Shown piece by piece: positions 16,229 to 26,739 of a DNA stretch of 64,000 nt. Made by a program: the position numbers and the translations under genes. The number at the start of each line of letters is the position of its first letter. The first letter of the stretch is position 1. Source of the DNA: Flavobacterium sp. J372 (GTDB lineage Bacteria > Bacteroidota > Bacteroidia > Flavobacteriales > Flavobacteriaceae); contig NZ_JAJOMZ010000004.1 of the NCBI RefSeq assembly GCF_024699965.1, positions 558,001 through 622,000 of the forward strand, read 5' to 3'. The notes under the pieces are model-generated. The model was not told the DNA's origin. It made no database searches and was given only the letters and a program-made list of their open reading frames with translations.

Positions 16229-17914
16229 ATGCAAGGAATTAAAAATATTACAAGGTCACGCGCGCAGGAATCAAGTGCTGCTATTGAGAAGCTGTACATA
16301 ACCATGCGCCACCTTTTTAACCGCGGATTTTACAAACCGATGGGTGTATCGGGTGATACTCTTCGTGAAGCATTGCTTTCGCTCCGCCCTGAAATATATG
16401 GTTCAATTGCTGAAGAAAAAGTAGAGCTTAATGGCCTGTTATATGTTATTGAACGCTTACCTGTTGGCATTGAAGAATGCCGTTTTATAAACCTTACATC
16501 TGACGAGGGCTATTCAAAATCGCATTTTAAGGCTATAATCCCCCCAAAAAGGAGGCGTAACTGCTACCGTATTGACGAGGAGCAGATGAACGTAGAGATT
16601 ACCCGCGGGCGAAGTGATATTTACGATATCCTTACGCACTTAACATTTATATTCATTGAATCGCACAAGATAAAAGACCGGGTGCTGGTTGATGAGAATG
16701 GCGAAATGACACGTGACTGGCTTAAGCTGGAGCAGGTTATCCAGCAAGGTAAAAAGCTTACGCTTGTAGAGCGAGAGAAAACAATATCTCATGTATCTAA
16801 TGTACTGGGACGGACTTTTGCTGAGGTTATAGACATATATGATGCTTTTGGAACCGTTGAAGCTCCTGACAGGTTTCTACACGTGATATACTGGCTGGGC
16901 AAGCTGGCTATAGAAGAGGCAGTAGGCGGCGCAAAACGCACCATCACTTTCAGCCCGATATTAAGGGAACGCCTGGGCCACCACATACATGGCGAAATCT
17001 GGGCTAACAACATAAAGAATATACTGAAGCAAAACGGATTGCTTGAAAGGCCAATACACATCATCAGCGCTAACATGCACAGCGTTATGAATTCTATATT
17101 CGCGACACCTATACTGAAAGCTAAGCATAAAGATAAAGACGACTTTTTTATTTATGAAGAGCTGAGCAAACCGGGCAATAGCGAAACAAGGAAAAAAGTA
17201 GAAGAGGTTGCCCTGAAAAGCGGGATGATATCTATACCTGATACTTCAGGTACCAACATTGACGTGCAGATATTTGATACTGAAAAGATAGATTTTTCAA
17301 AAACTTCATTTGCCAACGCAAATATTACAGGCAGCAGGCCCGTTATTATAGTTATGGACTATGCTTTTGGCGAGCAGGCATATGAAACTATAGATGAGCT
17401 CTTAAAGCCATTTAAAGAGGATGGGCACCGCACGCTGCTCGATGTACAATCAGTATCAATTATGGGTAAAGCAGGCATTCTTGAAGGTAATAAAGGTGAT
17501 ATAATGATACCTTCGGCGCATATTAATGAGGGCACAGGAGATAACTATCCGTTTGAGAATGAGCTTACCGGAGACATGTTTGAAAACCAGGGAATACCTG
17601 TATATGTAGGCCCAATGGTTACAGTGCTTGGTACTTCGCTCCAAAATCGTGACCTCCTTAAATTCTTCAATGAGTCAACCTGGGGTGTAATAGGCCTGGA
17701 GATGGAAGGAGCCTACTACCAGAAAGCAATACAATCGGCATCGCGTATCCGTAAAAGCATCAACCCAGATGTAAAAGTGAGGTATGCTTACTATGCTTCT
17801 GATAATCCGCTGGAAACGGGTAGTACCCTGGCATCAGGAGGCTTAGGTACAACAGGTGTAAAACCTACATACCTTATTACAATTAAGATTTTAGAACAAA
17901 TATTTAACATATAA
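16229..17914 (+). CDS. DUF6909 protein with a phosphorylase-like C-terminus
   Basis: A 561-residue soluble protein of a family seen mainly in Bacteroidota (DUF6909). The N-terminal ~300 residues are a helical domain (MRHLFNRGFYKPMG, RGRSDIYDILTHLTFIFIESHKI). The C-terminal ~200 residues look like a nucleoside phosphorylase (PNP/UDP) fold: VIIVMDYAFGEQ as first strand and GVIGLEMEGAYYQKA, close to the E-M-E-G-A substrate-binding signature, followed by YYASDNPLETG. A purine- or nucleoside-related reaction is possible but inferred. Separated by 47 bp from the GH3 gene and 9 bp from the Wzz-like gene. Confidence 0.7.
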   Translation: MQGIKNITRSRAQESSAAIEKLYITMRHLFNRGFYKPMGVSGDTLREALLSLRPEIYGSIAEEKVELNGLLYVIERLPVGIEECRFINLTSDEGYSKSHFKAIIPPKRRRNCYRIDEEQMNVEITRGRSDIYDILTHLTFIFIESHKIKDRVLVDENGEMTRDWLKLEQVIQQGKKLTLVEREKTISHVSNVLGRTFAEVIDIYDAFGTVEAPDRFLHVIYWLGKLAIEEAVGGAKRTITFSPILRERLGHHIHGEIWANNIKNILKQNGLLERPIHIISANMHSVMNSIFATPILKAKHKDKDDFFIYEELSKPGNSETRKKVEEVALKSGMISIPDTSGTNIDVQIFDTEKIDFSKTSFANANITGSRPVIIVMDYAFGEQAYETIDELLKPFKEDGHRTLLDVQSVSIMGKAGILEGNKGDIMIPSAHINEGTGDNYPFENELTGDMFENQGIPVYVGPMVTVLGTSLQNRDLLKFFNESTWGVIGLEMEGAYYQKAIQSASRIRKSINPDVKVRYAYYASDNPLETGSTLASGGLGTTGVKPTYLITIKILEQIFNI

Positions 17915-17923
17915 AACAAACAA

Positions 17924-18877
17924 ATGGAATCTAATACTAATCGTGATATTGAATTAAAAGACATCTTTAGTTTCAGTAATAAAATAAGAAAGAATATCAA
18001 AAATACAGTTTTCAGGTTTGTAAGATTTATATTGAAACATAAGTTTATTCTAATTATATTGTTTATTACTGGTGCGGTTGGAGGATATTTTCTCCAAAAA
18101 AGCAGTAAAACTTATGAAAACAAAGTAATTTTAATACCAAATTTTGGGAGTGTAAATTATGTATATAATAAGATTGATTTAATCAACTCAAAAATTATAG
18201 AGAATGACGAAGGTTTTTTAAAATCTATAGGTTTAAAAAATCCTAAGCATTTATTGGGTATTGAGATAGAACCGATCAATGATGTTTATCAATTTGTGTC
18301 CAGCAGCCAAACAAATTTTGAACTTCTAAGATTAATGGCTGAGGATGTAAGCATGGCAAAGGTGCTTAATGACCCAACGACAAGTAAAAATTATCCGTAT
18401 CATTTATTAACATTTAAAACAAAGGGCAGAACTTCTGAAAATCTAAGTGTTGATCCGATTATGGATTATCTTAATAACTCACAATATTATACAGCAATTC
18501 AAAAGCAATATCTAATAAATCTTGAAGATAAAATTGCAGCAAACAACGCAGTTATAAACGATATTAATGGTATTTTAAAAAACTTTAGTGATAAGTCATC
18601 CGAAAATGCAAAATCTGGAAATCTCGTTTATTACAATGAAAACACACAGCTTAATGATGTTATAAAAAGTAGGAATGATTTTATTGCAGAACAGGGTGCA
18701 CTAAGGCTAAACCGTATTAACTTTACAAAAGTTGTGAGAGAAAACAGTATTATTTTAAATCGTAAAGACATAAGTATAGTTGATTCTTATCTCTTCATAA
18801 TACTGCCTATATTTTTAATTATAATTTATGCCTTAACTATAGTTACATTAAATATTATAAAGAAAGCGCAAAATTAA
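17924..18877 (+). CDS. Wzz-like polysaccharide chain-length determinant
   Basis: A 317-residue inner-membrane protein with the Wzz plan: basic cytoplasmic N-terminus, TM1 near 40-60 (FILIILFITGAVGGYFL), a long periplasmic part with helices, and TM2 near the C-terminus (YLFIILPIFLIIIYALTIVTL). Wzz sets O-antigen modal length with Wzy. The usual second-TM proline-rich motif is weak, so this is inferred from topology and from being first in the polysaccharide locus. AT-rich compared with the gene before it, marking the left edge of the locus. Confidence 0.7.
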   Translation: MESNTNRDIELKDIFSFSNKIRKNIKNTVFRFVRFILKHKFILIILFITGAVGGYFLQKSSKTYENKVILIPNFGSVNYVYNKIDLINSKIIENDEGFLKSIGLKNPKHLLGIEIEPINDVYQFVSSSQTNFELLRLMAEDVSMAKVLNDPTTSKNYPYHLLTFKTKGRTSENLSVDPIMDYLNNSQYYTAIQKQYLINLEDKIAANNAVINDINGILKNFSDKSSENAKSGNLVYYNENTQLNDVIKSRNDFIAEQGALRLNRINFTKVVRENSIILNRKDISIVDSYLFIILPIFLIIIYALTIVTLNIIKKAQN

Positions 18878-18975
18878 ATACCAGTATTTAAGTAATAGAA
18901 TATATAAAGTTATCATAAAATGTCGCTAATTAGAATTACAGCATTTGACATCTACCAATATTTTAAGTTAAACAT

Positions 18976-19842
18976 ATGAAAGGTATAATACTTGCAGGAG
19001 GTTCAGGTACGAGACTTCATCCGCTGACATTAGCGGTTAGTAAACAATTGATGCCAATATATGACAAGCCAATGATATACTACCCTTTATCCACATTAAT
19101 TTGGTCGGGTATAAAGGAGATATTAATAATATCAACGCCGCATGACCTGCCACTATTCCGGCATTTGTTAGGTGATGGAAGCAATCTTGGCTGCAGATTT
19201 GTGTATGCTGTACAAGATCAGCCAAATGGACTTGCTGAGGCGTTTATTATTGGTAAAGAATTTATTGGCAATGATAAAGTAGCACTTATACTTGGTGATA
19301 ATATATTTTATGGGACAGGTCTTTCATCACTTTTACAGGCAAATAATAATCCTGACGGAGGAATAATTTATGCATACCATGTTCATGACCCTGAAAGATA
19401 CGGAGTTGTTGATTTTGATGAACAGGGAAATGTACTTTCTATTGAAGAAAAACCTGAAAGCCCAAAATCGAACTATGCAGTACCGGGTATCTATTTTTAT
19501 GATAATGATGTAGTGGAAATTGCTGCCAACATAAAGCCGAGCAGAAGGGGTGAACTTGAGATCACAGACGTAAACAAAGAATATCTAAACCGCGGAAAAC
19601 TTAAAGTTTCTATACTTGACAGGGGCACGGCATGGCTTGATACAGGCACATTTAGCTCCCTTATGCAGGCCACCCAGTTTGTTCAGGTTATAGAAGAGAG
19701 ACAGGGCCTTAAAATTGGAGCTCCTGAAGAGGCCGCTTACAAAATGGGTTTTATAGATGAAAAGCAATTATTGAGCGTGGCCGAGCCTTTATTAAAAAGT
19801 GGATACGGCAAACACTTGGTAAGTCTCATAAATGAAAAATAA
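18976..19842 (+). CDS. rfbA: Glucose-1-phosphate thymidylyltransferase
   Basis: A 288-residue cytoplasmic enzyme making dTDP-glucose from dTTP and glucose-1-phosphate, the first step to dTDP-L-rhamnose. Signature [31 protein letters not shown] at the N-terminus, LGDNIFYG for metal/nucleotide, and [20 protein letters not shown] are all intact. Its TAA overlaps the ATG of rfbC (TAATG), indicating translational coupling. Preceded by about 98 bp that may hold the locus promoter, though no clean TAnnTTTG is seen. Confidence 0.95.
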   Translation: MKGIILAGGSGTRLHPLTLAVSKQLMPIYDKPMIYYPLSTLIWSGIKEILIISTPHDLPLFRHLLGDGSNLGCRFVYAVQDQPNGLAEAFIIGKEFIGNDKVALILGDNIFYGTGLSSLLQANNNPDGGIIYAYHVHDPERYGVVDFDEQGNVLSIEEKPESPKSNYAVPGIYFYDNDVVEIAANIKPSRRGELEITDVNKEYLNRGKLKVSILDRGTAWLDTGTFSSLMQATQFVQVIEERQGLKIGAPEEAAYKMGFIDEKQLLSVAEPLLKSGYGKHLVSLINEK

Positions 19843-20393
19843 TGAATGTAATTGCTACAGAACTTGAAGGTTGCCTCATAATCGAGCCGAAAGTGTTTTA
19901 TGATGAGCGCGGCTATTTTATGGAAACTTTTAACGAAAGTGCTTTTGAAGCTAATACAGGGATAAAAGCACACTTTGTACAAGATAATCAGTCCAAATCT
20001 ACACGAGGCGTTTTAAGAGGCTTACATTACCAGACAGGAGCATATGCGCAAGCTAAATTAGTTCGCGTGATTGAGGGCGAAGTGCTGGATGTTGTCGTTG
20101 ACATACGACCAGAATCAAAAACCTATGGCCAGCATATAAGTGTTTTGCTTTCATCTGAAAATAATAAGCAATTTTTCATACCTCGAGGATTTGCACATGG
20201 GTTTGTTGTTTTAAGTGATACAGCAACCTTTTTTTATAAATGTGATAACATTTACAATAAGGACTCTGAAGGCGGTATTGCTTATAATGATGATAGTTTG
20301 AAAATTGACTGGCAGCTTGAAGACGAGATATTAATTATTTCAGAAAAAGATAAATATCTGCCAGAATTGCAAAATTCACTTAAGATATGGTAA
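19842..20393 (+). CDS. rfbC: dTDP-4-dehydrorhamnose 3,5-epimerase
   Basis: A 183-residue cupin-fold cytoplasmic enzyme that epimerises dTDP-4-keto-6-deoxyglucose at C3 and C5. Motifs: KVFYDERGYFMETFNESAF, the catalytic-His strand RGVLRGLHYQ, and PRGFAHGFVVLSDTATFFYKCD. Starts on the overlapping TAATG of rfbA and overlaps rfbD by 7 bp. The 4,6-dehydratase gene rfbB that should supply its substrate is not in the window. Confidence 0.95.
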   Translation: MNVIATELEGCLIIEPKVFYDERGYFMETFNESAFEANTGIKAHFVQDNQSKSTRGVLRGLHYQTGAYAQAKLVRVIEGEVLDVVVDIRPESKTYGQHISVLLSSENNKQFFIPRGFAHGFVVLSDTATFFYKCDNIYNKDSEGGIAYNDDSLKIDWQLEDEILIISEKDKYLPELQNSLKIW

Positions 20394-21222
20394 TTTTAGT
20401 TACAGGCGGATCAGGCCAATTAGGGCAAGCATTACAATATATAGCACCCGAATATCCTGAACTAAAATTTATTTTTGCATCATCTTCAAAAGCCGACATT
20501 ACTAATAAGCATAATCTGCAAGAATTTTCAGGATTCATCAGCCAGATTTTTGTATTAATGCTGCGGCCTACACAGCGGTTGATAAAGCTGAAAACGAACT
20601 TGAAAAAGCCCATAGTGTAAACGTTACTGGGGCAAAAAATATTGCCGAAGTATGTAATGAATATAATGTTGTGTTGGTGCATATTTCTACTGATTTTGTT
20701 TTTGATGGAAGTAAAAACATTCCATATACCGAAGATGATGTGCCAAACCCAAAAAGCGTTTATGGTAAAACTAAGCTTGAAGGTGAAAATGAAATAAGGA
20801 ATATAGCCGAAAAATATTTTATCATCAGGACATCATGGGTTTATTCTCAATTTGGGAATAACTTTATGAAAACAATGATACGTTTGGGTAACGAGCGTAA
20901 TTCATTATCTGTTGTGAATGACCAAAAAGGCACGCCCACACATGCTGTAGACCTTGCTAATGTATTAATTATAATTATTCTCAGCCGCAATACTAATTAT
21001 GGTATTTATAATTACAGCAATGAGGGGAGCTGTACGTGGTATGAATTTGCAAAAGAAATTTTTAGAATTAATAAAATTAATGTAACTATACACCCAATAA
21101 CAACATCGGCATACCCGACACCAGCTTTAAGGCCAAAGTACAGTGTGCTTGATAAAGATAAGATAAAAAAAATTTTTGATTTAAAAATACCTCTCTGGAA
21201 AGACAGTTTAGGAAAAAATTAA
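20387..21222 (+). pseudogene. rfbD: dTDP-4-dehydrorhamnose reductase, one frameshift
   Basis: Last step of dTDP-L-rhamnose synthesis, NAD(P)H reduction of the 4-keto sugar. Repaired length is 278 residues, normal for RmlD. Before the break: Rossmann motif VTGGSGQLGQAL. After it: INAAAYTAVDKAE, ISTDFVFDG, and YGKTKLEGE with the catalytic YxxxK. The break is at a T4 run (20525-20528) where adding one T restores the conserved stretch. Its stop overlaps the stop of the convergent glycosyltransferase by 4 bp. Probably functional in the organism. Confidence 0.88.
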
Positions 21223-22461
21223 TTTAATAATATATTTATTTTGGATAATATTTCATCAAGTATATTATTTTCAGAAAAATTATCAGTTACAAATTTTCGT
21301 GCATTTCTACCCATTTCAAATGCAGAAGTACTGTCATTTTTTAAATCAAGTAGATTTCTATAAATAATATTTTCATCATTAGTTGAAATATATAATCCGC
21401 CAGCTGATTTATCAAAAATTTGTTTTATTTCAGAACTCTCATTACCTGTTACAATAGAAGGTTTGGCACTAGCCATCATACCTAATAGCTTTGAAGGCAT
21501 TACAGTGTCAACAACATCTATTTTTGGAAAAGGAAGTGAGCACTAGGCGAACATAGAAGTGATCCCAGTTCGGAATAATCTACTAATGGATAAAATTTTA
21601 CAAAAGTAAAATCTGAGCATCTTTGTTTTAATTTATTTGCATATGCACCATCACCGACAATTATAATTTCAATATCAGGATCTTTAATAATTCTACAAAG
21701 TCTGATAAAAAAATCCCAATTTTGTTTCTCCCCTATATTTCCGGAGTAAAGAAGGCTAAACTTTGTTTTGTCAATATAATTGTGGTTTACAGGTTGATTA
21801 AGATTTAATGTATCAACATTTATCCAATTGGGAAAATAAACGCAATTATGATTTTTGTTTTTGCTATTAATCTTTGCAATCATACTATAGCTTATACTAC
21901 TAATTATATCTGGCTTATTAAGTAGATAACGCTCTGTACGAAAAAGTAAATCTCTTATGAAACCCGACAACAATCTGTTATTAAACACACCAGACTCAAT
22001 TGCTAAGTCAAACTCTAAATCCTGTATATGAACCCATAATTTTGCATTAGTTTTTTTGCTAATTTAGCTGCAGGGATAATTGAAGTAGTAAAAGGTACAA
22101 TGCAAAATACAAGATTAGTATTTTTGATTTTATATGTATTTATGATTGTTCCATATAATATACTTAACATAAGTTTGACCCGACCATAAAAGTTTATTTT
22201 AGACGGAATTGATTGTTTATATCTAAAAATTTTTATTCCATCTATTGACTCTACTATATAAGTATCTTTATTCTTATATTCTTCAGATATTTTCCATGCA
22301 GGATAGTATGGAAAACCAGTAATAACATTAACTTTGAAACCATTTTCGCTAAGGAATTTTGCAAATTTTGTTGTATAAAGACCGATAGCTGTATCTTCAG
22401 GATAGAAATTACCGGTAATTATAGTTATAGTTTTGTCTGAAGGCATAAATTTTTTTTGCAA
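21219..22461 (-). pseudogene. WcaI-like glycosyltransferase (GT4), two frameshifts
   Basis: Cytoplasmic GT-B glycosyltransferase of the colanic-acid WcaI type, about 410 residues after repair. Three in-frame pieces join cleanly: N-terminal TIITGNFYPEDTAIGLYTTKF; the middle part opening with NAKLWVHIQDLEFD, a family hallmark, then SLLYSGNIGEKQNWDFFI; and the C-terminal VMPSKLLGMMASAKP with the nucleotide-binding region. Breaks lie at an A7 run (forward T at 22051-22057) and an A5 run (21521-21525), each needing one more A. Two ATGs (22461, 22446) are possible starts. It transfers a sugar in O-unit assembly; donor unknown. Confidence 0.82.
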
Positions 22462-22481
22462 ATGTATTATTTTACCATAAT

Positions 22482-23562
22482 ATGAATGTTTATCTTGATA
22501 ACATTATTTTTAGCCATGTAAGAAATGGCGGTGTCTCAAATTATTGGTTCAACTTAATTAAATATATAAATAATCAGCCAGATGCTAATGTAATATTTTT
22601 TGAAAGCCAGGATGCAAAATTAAATTTCCACAGACAGCAATTAGACATTAATAGCAGCAAAATTATTCCGACAGAATCAAGTTTGCTGCATAGAGTTTTG
22701 CCCTATTAACAGTTCCATAAAAGATGAACATGCTATCTATCATTCAAGCTATTACAGAAAAATAAAATCAAATTCTGGAAATGAGATTACAACAGTTCAT
22801 GATTTTACACATAATTTTTTTGCACCCGGGCATAAAAGAATTATGCACAATCTAATTAAATATAATTCAATTAAGAGAGCTAACGGAATTATATGTATAT
22901 CAAACAGTACATATAAAGATCTTAAACAATTTTGCCCTGCAAAAAAACATCAAAAAGTAGAAGTTATATATAATGGTGTGAGTGAAGCTTATAAGGTGTT
23001 AGATAAATCTCACCCACAATTTAAGAAAGCAGAGGATGACTACAATTTAAATGAAAAATATATTTTGTTTGTAGGAGGCAGAATGCCATATAAAAACTTT
23101 TACTTGGCTATAGATATAATAAAATCTTTAGCCGATTACAAGCTGTATGTTATTGGAGATGAATTATCTGTGAAAGAAAAGGAGTATATTGGTGATTCAC
23201 TTAGTAAAGTACATGTTTATAACAATATTAACGATGGCACGCTTAACTTGTTCTATAATTATGCACACGCTTGCCTCTATCCGTCTTATTATGAGGGATT
23301 TGGTATACCGGTAGTAGAAGCTATGAAGGCTGGCTGCCCAGTTATTGCTTTAAACAAAACATCAATACCAGAAATTGCGGGTGGAGCTGCGTTGTTATAT
23401 GATACTCCTAATGTAAATGATTTTATAAATGGTATACATTTACTTGAAAATAAAGAGTTTAGAATCGATATTATTGGCAAAGGTATTGAAAATTCTGAAA
23501 AATTTAGTTGGGAGAAGTCAGCAGCCGAAACTTATGATTTTTACAAGTACATTTCCTCCTGA
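22482..23562 (+). pseudogene. Glycosyltransferase family 4, one frameshift
   Basis: GT-B glycosyltransferase, 359 residues when repaired. The donor-site motif EGFGIPVVEAMKAGCPVI with the downstream EIAGGAALL is complete, and YILFVGGRMPYKNF starts the second Rossmann domain. The N-terminus (VYLDNIIFSHVRNGGVSNYW) has the GG-x-x-x-Y acceptor-side motif. The frame breaks near a C3 run (22701-22703); removing one base joins LHRVLP to the next part through the conserved HSSYYR. The only plus-strand gene between minus-strand genes in this part of the locus; it overlaps the convergent ligase gene by 22 bp. Confidence 0.8.
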
Positions 23563-24756
23563 TTTATGTGTAAGGACTTATAATAAAAATAAGAAACAAA
23601 TAAAGAATATATTATAACACCACTCTCACGTTCAAGTAAATTCTCGGTAAGGAAGTTTAGAGAAAAAATATTATTATTGCAAGATATAAGAGATTAGCTT
23701 TAATCTGAATAATTATCTTCCAAAGATAAAACAAGAATATTGCCAGTCCTGCCAAACCGGAGCATAATACTATTGATAAATATTGGTTATGGCTATTATA
23801 TTTATTAGCTTCATCAATGCTTGTATTGATTTGATAACACTCATCAAGTTTTTGTTGGATGAGCCTAAACCATAGCCAAATATCGGGCTTTCTATAACTC
23901 CTTGAATAGAACACTTAAAAATATCAGCTCTTATTTGAGTTGATGATTTTGTTTCATGTGTATTAGAGATGCTTAAAAGTTCTCCAAAACGATTGAAATT
24001 TTTATATTTAGGCAATAATGTAATGGTGCCTATTATTATACTTGCCAATGCTGATATGAGAATAAAAGACCTAAAAGATTTGTTTTGAAACATCCAGACT
24101 ATGCATGCCAGAAAAAAGGATATTATAGGTCCTTTTCTCATAAGAATACCCATAAACACCATATTCATTATAATTATTAGAATGATTAAAACCTTTAATC
24201 GCGCTTTATCTAATGATTTTAGTTTCTCTAAAGATAAGATTAAAGCAATACCTATATACAGTGAGAAATAAATAGGATGTATTGAAAAAAGACCTAAGCG
24301 GATATTGATAAGATTAGAGTAATGGATTATAGTCTCAGATAATGTGAATTCCTGACTCCAGAAATAAATAAATGAACACATTCCAAAAATACTTACAGAC
24401 AAAATAAATGAACTGTATAATAATCTTTCAAAAATCTTAAAATTTACTCTTGTAAGTTGGAGGATTAACATTATGAGTGGGAAGGCAACTAATGCAGATA
24501 GTGTTGAGAGTTTAGAAAATCCTTTAAGTAAGTTATCCGTATACAATAAGCTAAAACAAAAAATAAGGAATGGTAAACTAAGTAAAAATAATCTTTTATA
24601 GTTAAGACATTTTAATCTTACAGTTTGTATTGAAAGCATTGCTGTAACCAAAAATAATAATACTGGGTAAGCTTTAAATTTATTTGGAATAATTAAAGTT
24701 GCGCCATTCAGGCAAATTACTAGCTTTAAAAGATTAAATAAAAATTTATTCTTCAT
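23541..24756 (-). pseudogene. O-antigen ligase/polymerase family protein, two frameshifts
   Basis: Polytopic membrane protein of the WaaL/Wzy O-antigen ligase family, about 405 residues after repair, with ten or so hydrophobic segments. The family loop is visible: RADIFKCSIQGVIESPIFGYGLGSSN, then YNSHNQYLSIVLCSGLAGL (the H in this loop is the conserved catalytic one), then FSLNFLTENLLERESGVIIYSLF. Breaks at A5 (forward T 23849-23853) and T6 (forward A 23663-23668) each need one base; the repaired end extends to a stop at 23541, beyond what either short frame shows. It polymerises or ligates the repeat unit on the periplasmic side. Confidence 0.8.
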
Positions 24757-26147
24757 TTATTCTTTTTTGGAGAAAAAATTTTGGAAGAAAAACAATTGCA
24801 ACATAAGTAGCAGTAATATATGCTATACCATTTGTAAGGTCTCCCCGTAAAAATACATCATATATATTGCAGTGTAAAATGCAAAAAGCATATTTTAAAG
24901 GATCGTATCCATTAAGCATTTTTATCAATCGTATGAGTATAAGCGCCAGTATAATTGCAAACAAAAGGATTCCTAAAAAGCCAAAATTTATATAGCCCTC
25001 TGATATATAAGGATTAGAAAGATTATTAAAGTCAAATTTGTATTTGTCAATTAGGTAATTTCCTATTTTAAATCCAGTAGATTCAGGTTTTTCCGGCCAT
25101 ATTTTCCTAGGAACAAAAAATAGTATACTCCCAGTAAGTTGTTTTCCCGGTACGACATCTTTTTGTCGTAATAATCAATTGTAGCCATAAAGTTAGCATA
25201 CGCATCATAATGAAGTGAATTAAATGCGTCGGATACGTGTAGGTATTCAAAATTAGAAGCGATGGTGCTAGGGCGCTCAATCATTTGTGATAATGAATAT
25301 CTTGAGTGGGTAATTATAGTAAGCAGCGGGAATAATAATACCATAGAAAGAAACATAAACCTTAATACCTTAAGATTTGTGTCGAGATATCTTCTTAAAA
25401 ACAAAAATATAAAAGTTATATAAATTGGGCCTAAAGCATTTCTCTTTTCAGTAAGCGGATTTTTTATAAATAAAAATACAAGTAATAATAAAATAACGAC
25501 AAAAAATACCAGCTTATAATTACTTGTTTTTTTATCTTGAGTATTAAGATAATGTGACCCTAAGATAATTCCTGAGAAAGGAAGAAAAAACAAAAACTTT
25601 TGTACAAAAAGATACTCAGTTACACTCGTAACTTCAACTTCTTTATAAAATTCGTTTTGTAACTGAAATTGTATAGTACTGAAATTGATAATGACAATTA
25701 TGATGGAAAATATAAGTAATAGTATTACATATACAGGAATATTTTTAAATACTGTAACGTTTTCTTTTTTTTTGAACTATTTTTCCTGATGCAAATAAAT
25801 ATGTAATAAAAAAAAAGAATATGAAATACTAATATATATATATTAGTCCTGATGCAGAATTCAGGATCATATGGAAAATTTTGGATAAATCTGGTTGTAC
25901 CGTTTCTCTCTAAATCATCTATCTGAATCATTGGAGAAACGATAAAAAAAAGAAAATTAAATACTATATAAACACTTAAAAAAGGTGAAAATTTCTTTTC
26001 TATAAACAGATGATAAAACGTCATTAACCAAATAACAAAGAAATTGGCAATAAATGTCGCTTTTAACAAAACAGGAGATGACAGAAAAATTAAAAAGAAT
26101 AAGGCATATGCCTGTATAAATACTAAAAAAATTCTTTTTTGTCGCAT
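24746..26147 (-). pseudogene. Oligosaccharide repeat-unit polymerase (Wzy-like), two frameshifts
   Basis: Second polymerase-like polytopic membrane protein, about 467 residues after repair, with a dozen hydrophobic segments and a loop NPLTEKRNALGPIY in the middle. A long periplasmic loop near SRYSLSQMIERPSTIASNFEYLHVSDAF precedes VVPGKQLTGSILFFVPRKIWPEKP, a stretch found in Bacteroidota O-antigen polymerases. Breaks at A9 (forward T 25765-25773) and A5 (forward T 25160-25164) each need one A. The start lies only 4 bp past a strong terminator, so expression may be attenuated. Its stop overlaps the start of the downstream ligase by 11 bp. Confidence 0.78.
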
Positions 26148-26151
26148 ATGG

Positions 26152-26177
26152 AAAAAAGGGGGGAGATTATCCCCCCC
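26152..26177 (-). terminator. Rho-independent terminator immediately upstream of the Wzy-like gene
   Basis: On the minus strand: GGGGGGATAATCTCCCCCC followed by T6. It is 7 bp after the stop of the lipoprotein gene and ends 4 bp before the ATG of the polymerase gene on the same strand. Confidence 0.85.
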
Positions 26178-26183
26178 TCTAAA

Positions 26184-26729
26184 TTATTCTTTTATTGCAG
26201 GACGCAAATCTGCTAGTTCATCTTCAAGATTTGAATTAGATATCATTAATGGATCATGAACACCATTTACGAGCGATAAATTATAAACAAAATTAGCCGC
26301 ATCATACTTCAAGGCTTCATTTGGAGTCCAATAATTTTGGAATTTTCCATTGTCACCATCAACAATTTTATCTTTATATTTTATCGAGATGTTTTTTATA
26401 GACATTACAGACTGGGAGTTATTTTCCCCTAAATCAAATCTAATTTTATATGGTATAACATCTTCAGGAAATGGGATTTCAATTTTTTGCATTTCAGCGT
26501 TTCCATAAACGAACATATCTATAACATTCTCGCCAGATAATTCGGCACCTTCTTCGTCAGTATAATAAATCTGAAATTTATCATTTAGAGAAAATTTTGC
26601 TTCTAAAATCAAAATATATGCTGATGATTTATTATCATTTAAATCTGTAGTAGGCGATGTTTGCTTATCATCTTTGCAGGATATAAATAAGATAATTGTC
26701 AGAAAGTAAATTAGTAATTGCTTGCTCAT
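26184..26729 (-). CDS. Hypothetical lipoprotein
   Basis: A 181-residue lipoprotein: MSKQLLIYFLTIILFISCKDD is a lipobox signal peptide (FISC), so it is lipidated and probably outer-membrane attached. I chose the ATG at 26729 because the upstream part of the longer frame is a coding shadow of the FkbM gene end. The mature part is beta-rich with EMQKIEIPFPEDVIPYKIRFDLGEN and VSLVNGVHDPLMISNSNLEDEL; it may be a carbohydrate-binding-like sandwich, but I do not recognise a family. It lies inside the polysaccharide locus, 10 bp after fkbM, and is followed by a strong terminator. Confidence 0.7.
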   Translation of the reverse strand: MSKQLLIYFLTIILFISCKDDKQTSPTTDLNDNKSSAYILILEAKFSLNDKFQIYYTDEEGAELSGENVIDMFVYGNAEMQKIEIPFPEDVIPYKIRFDLGENNSQSVMSIKNISIKYKDKIVDGDNGKFQNYWTPNEALKYDAANFVYNLSLVNGVHDPLMISNSNLEDELADLRPAIKE

Positions 26730-26739
26730 ATAATAAAAT

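Noticed and set aside
23429-23617. Possible N-terminus of another glycosyltransferase (FTSTFPPDL)
   Set aside because: The bases are the repaired C-terminus of the minus-strand ligase and the end of the GT4 gene; the resemblance is short and accidental.
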